From positions 153,425 through 217,424 of the forward strand of contig SWBL01000034.1 of the NCBI GenBank assembly GCA_024195585.1: a DNA stretch of 64,000 nt, read 5' to 3'. This DNA comes from Aureobasidium sp. EXF-3400. Lineage: Eukaryota > Ascomycota > Dothideomycetes > Dothideales > Saccotheciaceae. Below the pieces are notes generated by a model that saw only the letters and a list, made by a program, of their open reading frames with translations, ran no database searches and was not told where the DNA came from. A program made the translations under genes and the position numbers. Shown here in pieces: positions 22,018 through 32,877 of the stretch (its first letter is position 1; the number at the start of each line of letters is the position of its first letter).

Positions 22018-24925
22018 TCATTTCATAGGCAAGTCTCTAAACACCCTTTTAAAGATATCCTTACTCTTGTACAAATTCGTCAACCTCAAACGCTCGTTAT
22101 CCAAGTGCGCAGAATCTGACGCTTGACCACAAGGGAAATGTGCAGCTGGAGCTCCGAATTCTTTCTCCAGGAATCTGATGGCGGGGATGGATCCTCCTTC
22201 TCTGATGTAAAGAGGTTTGGTTCGCGGTTTCTTGGCAGACAGTTGTGGGAGAGGTAGAGAGATGGCGTCGTTGGTGACGTCTGATAGTGCAGATGTGTTG
22301 TTTGGCCCGCCATTGGCGAGTACGGAAGATGTGGTAGGAGATGGCTTTGAGGTGTGCGTGTTTTGCACTTCTTCCTTCTTGGGGATCGTGACTTTGAGTG
22401 CGTTTTCCTTGCTGACGGCGAGAGAAGACTTTCTACGGTGTTGAGGAACTTCGGGGATGGGGCCCCACACATCCATGATTGCCTTGTCGAGAGTTTGGAA
22501 GATCTGATTGTTGAAGTCGCCGAGCCAGGGTTCGGCTTGGTGATCGATGGTGACGGTCATGTGGTTGTGTGATCCTAACTTATTGAATTCTGATTGCAAG
22601 TATTTGATCAGTGCTTCTCCAACCGTATCTGCTTCTTGGTTTGGCACCAAACGAAGTGACAGAGCTGCTTTTGCGAGCCTGGGGATGATGGTTGCATTTG
22701 CAGGACCAGATGTTTGGAAGCGGTGAACCGTCAACGAAGCCTCTCGCCAACGGCGCATGAGAGAAAGCGCAAGATCTCGAGGGTCACCAAGATCTGGGTT
22801 CCTAGCTACAAGAGCTTGAGTGATGTCCTCGTAAAGAATTTCCTCCTCCTTGCTCAACTCAGGAATAGGGTCGTAGAAACTTGGGATCTTGACTTTGCCG
22901 TGAGTGCCTGTGAGTGTAGATAGCAACATGACAAGGTCCTTCAGTGGCTCGTCAAGTTGCGAACTTCCGTCAACACCACTGTGCAAATCAGGATGATCAC
23001 TTTCAACTTGCACGGTAGCGTGAATAACGCCACGAAGACCATAGGTGACGCAAGGTATCGAGTCGTCCAGCCAATAACTGTTAGCAAGCAGGATCCAGTC
23101 GACATCTCCAATGATCTGTTTGTGCTGCTTAACAGCATTTGCAAATCCACGCGAACCGCTTTCTTCTTCACCTTCAATCAAGAAGATGACATCTGAGCCA
23201 AGGGCTTGTTCTGACATGAGTTCGGCACAGGCAAAAATGGCAGCCATGATAGGACCCTTGTTATCCGAGGTGCCTCTTCCGTACAGATAACCGTCGACTC
23301 CTTCCATGACGAAGGGGTCAGTGATCCATTTGCCTTGCTCGTTGTCGGCAGCAACGACATCGTAATGACCGTAGAACAAGACCTTCTTTCTGGTTGCCGC
23401 AGTGGATGGGTTGCCCCTAAAGCGAGCGAGAATGATGGGGTTGGATCCATCTTCGGTGGGCAGCATTTCAGTGGCAGCACCGAAGCCCTTGAAGACGGAA
23501 CGAAGATATGAAGCACCACGACGACAATCGCCCTTGTACTTGGGGTCAGAAGAGACGGTGCGGTAGGCGATGAAGCGTTTGAGATGGTCAAGCATCTGTT
23601 CATCAGTTGTTCTCTTGACAGCAGTAGGAGACATGATGCAGTCGCTGACATCCCAAACAGCGACGGTGTCATCGTTGGCTCCAGTCACATACAAAGGCTT
23701 GCCCTTGTGGTATGTAAAGGCCGAAGTCAAAATCTGACCTTCGTGGGCGCGGAGTCTGCTGGCGCATTGATACTGGCGGTCGAATTTCTGCTGCATGTTA
23801 GAGTCATGTCAGTTGATTTCTTGGGTGCTCACTTACTCTGACGTAACCGGTAACGGCAGCGGAAAACATATAGCCACCGCCAATACAGATTGACAAGACG
23901 TCATCTCTATGCGCCTTCAAGCTTCGAACGAGCTGTCTCGTCTCCAAGTCCCAGACATTGACCTCACCACCAGTGCGGCCAGAGTAGAGGAATGTGGCGT
24001 CAATGGCAAGAGACAAGATGGACTGGCCTTCTTCTCTGCCATCGTCCAGTGTGTAGAGCAAATCAATAGCGCCACCACGATTCGCATCCATGGTCCACAG
24101 ATTGATAACACCATCTCCACCAGCAGAGATCAAGACCTGATCACCGGGAACATCAGGCACAACACCCTTGGCCAACATCATGCAATAAACATAACCATAA
24201 TGCGCAAAGTGCTTGATGTTATCCTGATCAATCTCCAGAACGTCACCTCCAGCAGCATGCCTTGCAGGAAGACCTTGATCTGCCGGTCGAGGAGTCCTAA
24301 CACCGCCTGGTCCTCGTGAGTCGAAGAAAGGATCCTCCCTCAGAGACGGATGATCGTTCAGCTTTGGCTTTGGTCTATGGTCCTTCTCTTTCAAGTCGTA
24401 CCACTGGATACTGGTGTTTTGGGCGCCGAGGTAGACGGTGCGTAGCAGAGACGAGTAGGCGACGCAAAAGACATCGCCGGTATCGTAGCGCGAGTACAGC
24501 GAGTAGACGTGTTGGTATGTGTTCAGGTCCCAGACGTTTGTGATGCGGTCGGCAGCGGTGGAAAAGAGCAGCTTCTCTTCTGGGCAGATGCAGAGGTCGA
24601 GGACGCTGCTCTTGTGTGCTTCGAGCAGGGCGATGCGGTCATAGGTATCGAGCGAGTAGACGAGGATCTCGCCACGTTGGGTGCCAGCAAAGATGGCGTC
24701 GTCTGAGAGGGCAAGAGCAAGGACCGAGGCATCATGGCGTAGTCGGTGGGACAGGGTGGGTAGATTGTGCTGTTGTTGCTGTAGCTGTGTCTCCAAGTCT
24801 TGGTTGTAGCTGCCTCTAGAGCCGGGAAGCGACGGTCGTTGCGGAAGGAGCTGTTCGTCTGTCTCTGAGCCTGCGTTTGGTGAATCCACCGTCAGCGACA
24901 ACCGTAATCGAGACCGCGACGACAT
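22018..24925 (-). CDS. DUG2: Dug2-like WD40/M20 peptidase of glutathione degradation
   Basis: Exons 24925-23837 and 23790-22018 join across a 46-bp intron and give 953 residues. The N-terminal 410 or so residues are WD40 repeats (for example NVWDLNTYQHVYSL and VNVWDLETRQLVRSLKAH). The C-terminal part is an M20 metallopeptidase with the zinc-site motifs GHYDVV (about 504-509), the downstream GRGTSDNKG and the EGEEESG segment (about 569-575). WD40 plus M20 in one chain is the hallmark of yeast Dug2. Dug2 forms the cytosolic glutamine-amidotransferase-like complex with Dug3 that removes the gamma-glutamyl group from glutathione before Dug1 cleaves Cys-Gly. The ATG at 24925 (MSSRSRLRLSL) is the first ATG in frame. 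A low-complexity insert of about 70 residues near the C-terminus explains the extra length over the yeast protein. Confidence 0.93.
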
Positions 24926-25314
24926 GGTGTATTGTGCTTCACGTAGAGATGGATATTTGGAGCGGCGCTTATCGCTGCTGCTCACAATCTCCAGAGCAAT
25001 CAATCTCCAGTCGCGTGCTGCTTCTTTGGCCAGCGAATGCTCGACTCACCACTTGCAACATCATTTCCTGACGATGCCAATTCGAATACTGGCCATGCTC
25101 CACCACAATTCATCTTGCGATCCTTGTTTCACGTACTGTAGCTACTCCAAAAGTGTATTATTGCCCTTGCTATAACTTTTTGACTCGCTCCGACCCTGAC
25201 AGCTTGCACGTCATCCCCGCAAATCTTTGCGACATCGGCACCTGAGTAGCCCTCAGAACAAGATCAAACATCTTATTCAAAACACCCAACTCTCATACAG
25301 TCACACTCTTGCGT
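24926..25314. other. Intergenic between two minus-strand genes
   Basis: About 390 bp carries the DUG2-like promoter and the end of the next gene. No gene or strong motif was seen. Confidence 0.55.
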
Positions 25315-27330
25315 CTATATACTCTGATCTAACCTCTTCAGAAACCTTCCCACCCCCTTCTCCGTCTTCTTCAGCCTCTCCTCAAGACGTCCAGGTTTGG
25401 GGGGTTGCGCCGCTGTCTTGGGACCATGTCCATGCGCTGCTTCCTGCTCCGTAGGCCTATACGCTTGACTGTGTACTGCATATGCCTCCGTCGGCAACGT
25501 TGGCTGTGAAGACTGCGATCCATACGTGTAATTCGAGAATCCTCCAATGGGTGTTGAGACCAACCCTGGCGACTGTAAAGGTGTATGCTGCGCCGCAAAC
25601 CCTGGTGACTGTAGAGGTGTGTGCATGCCATAGGCAGGAGGCTGGCTAGGCGTGTTTGGTATACCTGGTGATTGCAGGGGAGTGTGTATCTGGAAGCCAG
25701 AAGACTGTGGGTAGTGTGCCGACTGCTGTTGTGGATATGATGCATATTGTGTCAGAGCATGCTGCTGTTGAGGCGTGCTGCTCTGTGAACTGGTAGGAGG
25801 TCCTGCGAATGAATGTGCAGTCTGCAAACCGGCATGTGGAGAGTGTGCAGCAAGAGGCGGTGGAGGTGGAAAAGAGCCCATACTTGTCGCGCGCTGCGGT
25901 GGGCCAGGGAAAGCAATCTGTGAATTCGCCTGCGGATACTGAGCACCTGCTGTAGTAAAAACATTAGGATGCTCGTGTGTCGCTGCAGCTGCAAGTCCAG
26001 TCCCACTGGCTGCATCAACAGGTGGCGGTGTCTTTTCGCGATGGGCGATTGGCTCAGGGGCTGCAGGTGCCGCTGGATTGTATGGTGCCACTTGAGCTGC
26101 CGAAGAAGGTGTAGACGCCAGAGCTGACTGCAGAGATACCATCTTTTGACCTTCTGGCGTATGGCCATGGTGGCTCTGATTTGGAGAATCCGAGACAGTA
26201 CTTGGTGCTCGAGCGTGAGGAGTATGAACAGCCATGTTCTCTAGCTGCTGCACCACAGGGCTCATGCTACCGTCGTGCTCTGGAGGTGGTGCTGCTTCGG
26301 TGACGTCGAGCTGTTGATGAGGCATGATGCGCTTTATGAGATTCAGAAACTTGATGCTATCGTTGGCTGTCCACAGGTAAAGGTCGAGTGTGTGTATCTT
26401 ATACAGGTACTTGTGCTCATGTGAGAGACCAAAAGCTGGAAGATGCCACTGCGAGTGATCTGCAGGACGTGGAGAAGTACCGCCATGCTTGCCACCTTCG
26501 ACAGTTATGGTGAACAGGTTTGAGTGCTTGTATGTGTTGGTCAACATGGCATGATCCAGGTCTGCAAGAATTAATTAGCCAAACAGGCGGATGAGAAACA
26601 ACAATCCAAGATCAACATACAGCCATTAAAAGCATCCTGATCCGGAGTACCAGCAGAGTTGGCTACTTCAAGACGTGCTCGGCGTTGAGTCGAATTGTAA
26701 TAAAGATACAAATACGAGCCCTTGTCAAAGCGATGATGGACAGGCTTCGAGGACGGCTGATTGAAGTAGGTGTGTACATCTGCAAAGCTACATCAAGTCA
26801 GAAGGACAGATTTTCAAGCAGAAAACCATCCAACCTACACGTTGAGAAGTAAAGTCTCTCCAGGCAAAAGAGGCATGTTCACGGACGAGTCTGACGCTCT
26901 CGCTGTAATCTCTCTCGGTGTGGTTGATACCTCACAACATCGACAACATGAATGTAAGCCTCGACAAACTCGACCAGATGAGCGACGTAGTCAGTACAGA
27001 GGTAATTGAAGATGTATTCAATAGAAAAGGCCGTGGGAAACTTGAGCAGCAGGCCCAGCAGCAGGAGAAGGAGCGGAGACATGTGGATGGTGGGGGAGGG
27101 GAACTAAATATACAAGTGGCATCACAATCGCCTTGACTGCTCGACTGCAATTGGATGGCAGTAGAGATGGCTGCAAAGTAGTCGGGCGCTTACTGTGTTG
27201 CAAACAGCTCATTGATGTGGTGAGAGACGTGCTGGACCGTGATTGGCCGCTTGCGGGGCTCTCTCGATTGCGGAGGCCGGAGCGCCAAGACGCGCGACAA
27301 GAATGTGAGAAAGTCGCAGTCGAGATTCAT
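25315..27330 (-). CDS. Fungal Pro/Gln-rich protein with a conserved N-terminal domain, function unknown
   Basis: Best model: five exons (27330-27194, 27144-27114, 26930-26839, 26787-26621, 26561-25315), 557 residues. The last three exons are well supported: the 51- and 59-bp introns keep frame and yield a compact beta-rich domain (MPLLPGETLLLNVF to about RIMPHQQLD) with many Tyr/Leu pairs. The first two exons, starting MNLDCDFLTFLS, are tentative because the second intron (183 bp) has no strong acceptor. A shorter start at ATG 26876 is possible. After the domain the chain is disordered, Pro/Gln/Ser-rich, with three near-identical HTPLQSPG units, and ends in a basic helix (RLEERLKKTEKGVGRFLKRL). 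I do not recognise a named family. A role in transcription or signalling scaffolding would be a guess. Confidence 0.7.
25563..25688 (-). repeat. Three HTPLQSPG-coding units
   Basis: Within the Pro/Gln-rich tail, three DNA units (about 25563-25587, 25599-25623 and 25663-25688) code HTPLQSPG. The third is separated from the others by about 14 residues. They carry an SP phospho-site each and look like short linear binding motifs. Confidence 0.75.
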
Positions 27331-27490
27331 GAATTAATTATTTTGCTGCCCATACCAACTACACATTCGCTCAAGCATCCGCGCGTCAACCTCAGCCTTA
27401 CATCTCTGTCCCTCGAACCAGGACTATCCTACTCAAACCCAACACTCACCACAACCCGCGCCGAGAGGGCGCCTCGAACCACCACCCACC
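27331..27490. promoter_or_regulatory. Compact divergent promoter
   Basis: If the first exon of the Pro/Gln-rich gene is correct, only 160 bp separate its ATG from that of uS8m. This sequence, rich in CA and CT runs on the plus strand, must drive both genes. Confidence 0.5.
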
Positions 27491-28024
27491 ATGTCTCTGG
27501 TCAACCTCGCCCACGTCTGCTCACACATGCAGAACGCCTCTCTGGCTCGCCTCGGCGTCACATCCATCCCTCTATCACGCATGCATCTCTCCCTCTCCCT
27601 GCTACTCCAAAAGCAAGGTTTCCTCAGCACCGTCACCCTCGGCGGTCCCACACCACCCGCAAAACTGCTACCACCCACCCACGCCGACACCGACTCCTCC
27701 TCCGCACCAACAAAATCAATTCTCCAAGAGGTCGAGGCAGTCACACAGCAAAACCGCGCTTCCAGAAGGCTATGGCTGGGCATGAAGTACTGGGATGGCG
27801 AGCCCGTCTTGCGCAAGATGAAGTTGCTGTCAAAGCCTACAAAGCGCATTTGGCTGAGCAGCAACGAGTTGGGCGAGATTGTGAGGGGCAAGGATTGCAA
27901 GTTTATCAAGGGTTTGAGACAGGTTGGCGAGTGCATTTTCGTTAGCACCGACAAGGGCATCATGGAGGCTAGAGAGTGTGTTGAGAGAAAGATTGGTGGT
28001 CAGGTTCTTTGCCGCGTTTGGTAA
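27491..28024 (+). CDS. MRPS8: Mitochondrial small-subunit ribosomal protein uS8m
   Basis: A single exon of 177 residues starting in a strong CACCATG context. The N-terminal MSLVNLAHVCSHMQNASLARL and the C-terminal GECIFVSTDKGIMEARECVER are typical of the S8 fold, whose conserved STSxGIM(S/T) segment contacts the central domain of small-subunit rRNA. The middle has a fungal-type insert rich in Pro and Ser. Yeast Mrps8 is slightly shorter. The protein is imported into mitochondria and helps assemble the 37S subunit. No paralogue is visible in the window. Confidence 0.93.
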   Translation: MSLVNLAHVCSHMQNASLARLGVTSIPLSRMHLSLSLLLQKQGFLSTVTLGGPTPPAKLLPPTHADTDSSSAPTKSILQEVEAVTQQNRASRRLWLGMKYWDGEPVLRKMKLLSKPTKRIWLSSNELGEIVRGKDCKFIKGLRQVGECIFVSTDKGIMEARECVERKIGGQVLCRVW

Positions 28025-28328
28025 TGCAGCATGGTGCTGTCGTGTAGGAATATTGTCTGGCATTGGGAACCGTGTATCGAAGGCGACTTATATTCTTGTT
28101 GTACAAAAATCTCAGTCTTCATCTTCTTTGACATGCCCTCACGCGACCATTCTGGTCAAATTTGAAAAAGCGAACAAGGACCATATTCTATCTCCATCAT
28201 CATCCTCAAACTCCAAGAGAATGCCATCAAAACGATTCGAGAGTCACCACCTCATCATCAAGATCCCTCTAGAATGACCCTAGACCGAAGGCACTCTCGA
28301 TGCTTTCTTGCAGTACTCCACCACCACA
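28025..28328. other. Convergent 3' region
   Basis: About 300 bp lies between convergent genes. No open frame or motif beyond the two expected transcript ends was seen. Confidence 0.55.
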
Positions 28329-31300
28329 TCACTCTCTAACAGCAAGAACACTCTGTCCTCCATCAACACCCAATCTACTTCTCGTCTTGAACCTCACACA
28401 TCCCATTCCCAATTTCTTCTTCTTTCCGTGTTCATCCACCTCCAAAACAGCAGAAGGTGCAAACAGCAAACTCTCTCCAACATCCAGATTGATGATTTTC
28501 TCAAAGAGCTGTGCTGCAGTGCCTTTCTTCTTCTTGTCTGCAACGCTGCCTCCATCAGCAGCAGACGCAGCAAGGTCAGAAGCACCAGCAAGATGTTTCT
28601 TGAGCGTAAGCATCCAATCTGGAGATGTAAAGCGATGAACAAATGTCATGGAGCAGAGATCCAACAGTTTGGGGGAGATGGTGGGTTCTTGGGTGGCGAC
28701 GACGACGCGACAGGCATTGTGTCTTTGTTCTCTAATCACCGTGAGCAGATTCTCGGTAAAGGTTTCTGCGGCGGGAGTGTTCTTCATAAACTTGTGAGCC
28801 TCGTCTAGACAAACTAGGAGACCCGAGTCAGGACGCGAGGACAGGAACACACTGAGCAAGATATCAAACAGCGTGCATGTTGTGCCTGCATCCAGAAACG
28901 GGTCACTGAGATCAACGATCGTCAAAGTGCCCGGAGAAGTCGTAAACAGATCGGTTTTCTTGCTACAAGTTTTCTTGGAAGCTTTGATACAGCCGGGGTC
29001 TAAGAATGACTCCAGCAAGTCAAGACGCATATTCATCATGACCTTCTGACCTGGTTGCAACCCCTCATTGTCGAGATTGGCCTTGAAGGTTGCATAGCTG
29101 AAGGGTAGTCCAGTAATAGCCATTTCGCGAAGGATACGCATGATGACTTCCATGTACAGAGGAACTGCAGTCTCACTCTCCGCAAAAGCCATCAAGCGAT
29201 GCATACGCTCAGCAGTAAGATGATGAGACTGCAAAACCAGAGGCTGGACATTCAACAATTTCTCATGCTTTACACCAACTGCATTCTTGTAGATAGTACT
29301 CAATGCATGATAGTTGCTGCGCGAAACCAAGACATTGACTTTGACCCCCAAAGACACCAACTGAGCAGCCTCACAGATGTTGTGTGCGGAAGCTGTGTTG
29401 TTGTGGAACACAATACCAGCAAGTGGCTTGGGCAATTTTCCGATGGCTGAAGAGGCATATAGACAGTTTTCGATGATGGCAGACAATGTGTAGCTTTTTC
29501 CGCTACCTTGGGAGCCGCAAATGAACGCCGACCAAGGTGTATTGGTGTTGAGGAGGACAGGCTCGGGTTCCTCATCGACAGGAGTTGTAGAGCTGAACAT
29601 GCCGTGCACTGTGGAAGACGTGCTGTTTTCTTCATCCAAGGAAGAAGGCTCTGGGATACGACAACCAAGAAAAGCGTACTGAGGGAACACGGATGTCTTC
29701 GCAGTGGCTTCGGAGGACTCCTTCACGGTTAGAGAAACAAGTGGTGTGGTGCGCAGTTGTTCATCTGCACCAGAAGCTTTGTTCTCTCTCGTGTGGTGCA
29801 GTTGCATAAATTTCTGCCGTTCTGCCTGAATGTTGCCGGTGGAGGATAACAGGCTTGGGTTGGTTTTGAACTTGAAGACGGGAGGTACGGGTTTGGATGC
29901 AGCGATTGCTGTCTGACCAGGCATAAGACCATGAGTAGTGTCCTTGAGTTGGAGCGGATCGACTTTCTGAGCGGAGAAGGGCTGGAAAGGATTGATGCCT
30001 TCAGTCGATTCTTGCTTGTGTCCGACGGGCTGAATCGGTTGCTGTTTGAGTGTTGGTGCTGGTTTGACACTTTCCTTGGGTACGCCCTTAACAGTCGGGT
30101 CGGCAGTCTCATTGGGTTGAGGAAGACTAGCAGCCATATCGGGGAAGGACTTGAAGGGATCTTGATATCCAGATTCTTCGGCTTGATCAGTCAAAGACGG
30201 TGTATGGACAGACTGATCAGTTGAGAGCTCGTTGCCCATCTTCGAACTTGGTTTGTCCAGGACAGAATCCAAAGAAGAGGTTGCTGATGGTGCTTCAAAG
30301 TTGGTTTTGTAGTTGGAGCGTAGTGATGCGACATCAGAGACATTTTCCTGCGACTTGGCTTGACTCTGTTGTGTGGCACTGTCTAAGTTCTCTGCTGTCT
30401 TGATGGTGTCGGATTCACTTGATTGTGTGTTTGTTGTTTTATTGTTAAGCAACTTTGTCTCAGAAATCTTGCTAAAGCTGAAATCAGCCGCGATTGTTGT
30501 CTTGGGCAGAGAACTAAACAAAGACATGGTATCCGAAGTGTTGGCGTCTTACTTCGGTGGTTTCATAGAAGGGAACCAAGAAGTGGTTGTCTGGTTACCT
30601 GCAGCTGTTTCCCTCAGAGGAGTAAATTTGAAGGACGATTCAGTCTTTGTTTGTGCTGACGCAGTCGACGGCTTAAAGCTGAACATAGATGATGACTCAG
30701 TCTTGACTTCTGATTCAGGCAATCCAAAGAATGATCTGGATGCGCTTGGATCGGTGTTGACATCTGACACAGGTACAGATCCAACTGCAGGAGCTGGAGG
30801 CATGCTTTTCGTAACAACTGCTTCATCGGAGCCGGTTGGAGAAAACTTTCTTGTCTTTTCTAGCGCTTCCTGAGAAGTCTTGGGAGGCGTAGATAACTCT
30901 GGCTCCTTGTTCTGGGCTGTCTCGTTCTCCGCAGGTTGTGAGTGGAACAGCGCTGCCGACTCCACTGCTTGGGTCATCTCTGCTTGCTTGCTGCCGAAAC
31001 TGAAGGGCTGCGACGGCTGTGAGCTTCTCTGCTCGTCCTTTGTTTCCTCAGGCAGTGGAGTGGCAGGTGCAGTAGGCAAGCCAAAGTCAGTGCTGGCCGC
31101 GCTATCTGTCTTGTTCAGCTTCTTATAGTCGGCAAGTCTCAACTCCTCAAAGAAGAAAGGCTCAAACGATTCCATGAATGTTATGGATTGGTATTTGCAC
31201 ACACATGAAGATGTGTAGTCTTTCTCCAACTTTGGTGCAAACTTCGTGCCAATGGTTCCCTTCGCGCTTGAAGACGGAGCCTGATTTAGGACTGGGGGCC

Positions 31301-31829
31301 AAGGTTCTATGGGCTGAGCCCTCTGCGCGCCGCCTTCGTGCAAATCTTCTCTGTCAGCAGTTTTGAGCGCAGTTGGGAACCCAGAGCCAGCGTAGGACGT
31401 GTCGTCCGTTTTGCTCCGCTTGTCGTATTCAGCCAGCCTTGACTCCTCGAAAGAGAGGGACTTGGGTGGACTCATCGTGCTTGATGATTGTTGTGTGAAA
31501 GACGCAGGATCTGTTGATGTGCGAGCGCTTCCTGTACGCGCCGTGGCTCCGTGTGGGTGCTCGCTGGTCGGAATATCAACAGAAGAACTCGCGTTCGACG
31601 CGTTGTTTGTTTTGTCCAATGTTCCGTAATCCGCTAGCCTGAGCTCCTCGAACGACGATTCGCCGAATTTTCTCATGGCTGTGATGGATTGCAGATGCTG
31701 CTGGTGACCATCGTACGCATGCTTGTCGATGGAAGATTCAAATTTTGAGCCAATGGTATTTGTTTCGTATGGTGAAAGCAAAGAAGCCGAGAAAGGAAAC
31801 CCCCTCGGTCGACAGTGCTTGTCCGTCAT
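28329..31829 (-). CDS. GLEBS-motif protein fused to a HerA-like P-loop ATPase
   Basis: Exons 31829-30553 and 30477-28329 join through a 75-bp intron (donor GTAAGA, acceptor GATTTCAG) in continuous frame, giving 1141 residues. Both parts end or begin within 22 bp of each other, so separate genes are implausible. Residues 25-70 and 192-238 each look like the GLEBS element of Nup98: a TIGxKF start, then QSIT(A/F)M and FEELRLADY. A half copy (SFEESRLAEY) is at about 126-135. Phe-containing patches (FSFG, FSFKP, FKFTP) are scattered to residue 640. The C-terminal ATPase has Walker A GSQGSGKS (about 747-754), Walker B LLVCLDEAH (about 979-987) and a VVATQEPTISP motif, as in HerA/FtsK-type ATPases. 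GLEBS binds Rae1/Gle2 in mRNA export. A link to nuclear pores is inferred. A promoter GATA cluster lies about 290 bp upstream. Confidence 0.8.
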
Positions 31830-32877
31830 CTTGAGCAGCTGTTAATCTCCCAATCTTGTTTTCGTGATTAATGGGGTCTTTATTTCTTTCTTGTGGCTCG
31901 TGTATGCAGAAAATATTCAGATGGAAATATCACTCAACACTTTACTATGGCCATAACCATCTCGAAGATATAATGGCTATCCGTGTCTTCTCCCAGTAGC
32001 AGTAAGACAACCCCCAATTGTTTGCGTTCATACCAACTTTAGACTTGGGATGGAAGGGAAGGCTGTCCATGAGTAAGGACCAAATTCTCCTTGATCTGAT
32101 AGCCGCGGATCTACAGATGCGATAAGATGAGATAAGATAAGATGAATCATATCTCAAAAGATCTCCAGCTTCGTCTCTGTAGCGCGCTGCTCCGAAACAC
32201 ATGCACAGAACACATCGCAGCAAGGAAAAAAAAAGCCAGCAGTCGTAGCATGAACAGACAAAACAACTGACAAGCCATTTCCTCTTGCGACAGCCATGGC
32301 TTGACTTGCAGCATGCAAGAGCAGCTATAACCGAAGCCGATATACCCGCACGTACACGCAAGGCCGCGCGTCGCCACTCCTACAAAATCAAACTAGCCCC
32401 AAAACGTCAGGCAATACGAGAACAAAAGGCTTGACAAGGCTTAACCACAAATGTCACAAAGCTTGAATGTTGTCACTGACTCTGCTAGACTGGATTGGGG
32501 GGTAGTGGTATAGCCGAGCTGGCTTAATATCGCGGGAATAAATAACAAAATACAGAGGTAGAAGAAAGTAGAAAGACTTGAAAATTGGGAAGGGTAGGAG
32601 GTCGTGTGATCTTGTTGTTCTACTTTTTGTTCTTGATGCAGGGTACGCTTTGTTAAGTTGTGTGTAGCTTTAGGGACTATGTGATGGAATCGCTCTCGAA
32701 CACTAGAAGAAACTGGTGGAAGGAGGTAAATTCATCATCTTTTGTCGAAGATTCTACAGGCGAGCACATTGCGTATCGTCACAACCTGTGTCCTATTCAT
32801 GCTGCTGGTAGTATATAGATTGGTCTAATATGCGAATGATCATTATCGTATACAGAGAAAATATGGGTATATCACTA
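31830..32877. other. Intergenic with upstream region of the GLEBS-ATPase gene
   Basis: About 1.05 kb lies between a gene start and the 3' end of the GT32 gene. It contains a GATA motif cluster (called separately). The minus frame 31945-32361 is Cys/Ser-rich without a domain and is not called. Confidence 0.55.
32121..32141. promoter_or_regulatory. GATAAG cluster
   Basis: Three GATAAG hexamers fall within 21 bp (32121, 32131 and 32136), the last two overlapping. GATAAG is the binding site of fungal GATA factors such as AreA (nitrogen) and SreA (iron). The cluster is about 290 bp upstream of the ATG of the GLEBS-ATPase gene. Function is inferred from motif density only. Confidence 0.5.

Noticed and set aside
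28329..31829. Reading the ATPase part (ATG 30527) and the GLEBS part as two genes
   Set aside because: Only 22 bp would separate them, the ATG at 30527 lies inside a good intron, and splicing restores a single frame of exactly 1142 codons including stop.
31945..32361. A 138-codon minus-strand open frame
   Set aside because: Cys/Ser/Arg-rich with no domain, and it includes the GATA cluster; it looks like chance in promoter DNA.
32490..32530. tRNA-like TAGTGGTATAGCC stretch
   Set aside because: It resembles an A box, but no T arm or acceptor stem follows at the right distance.
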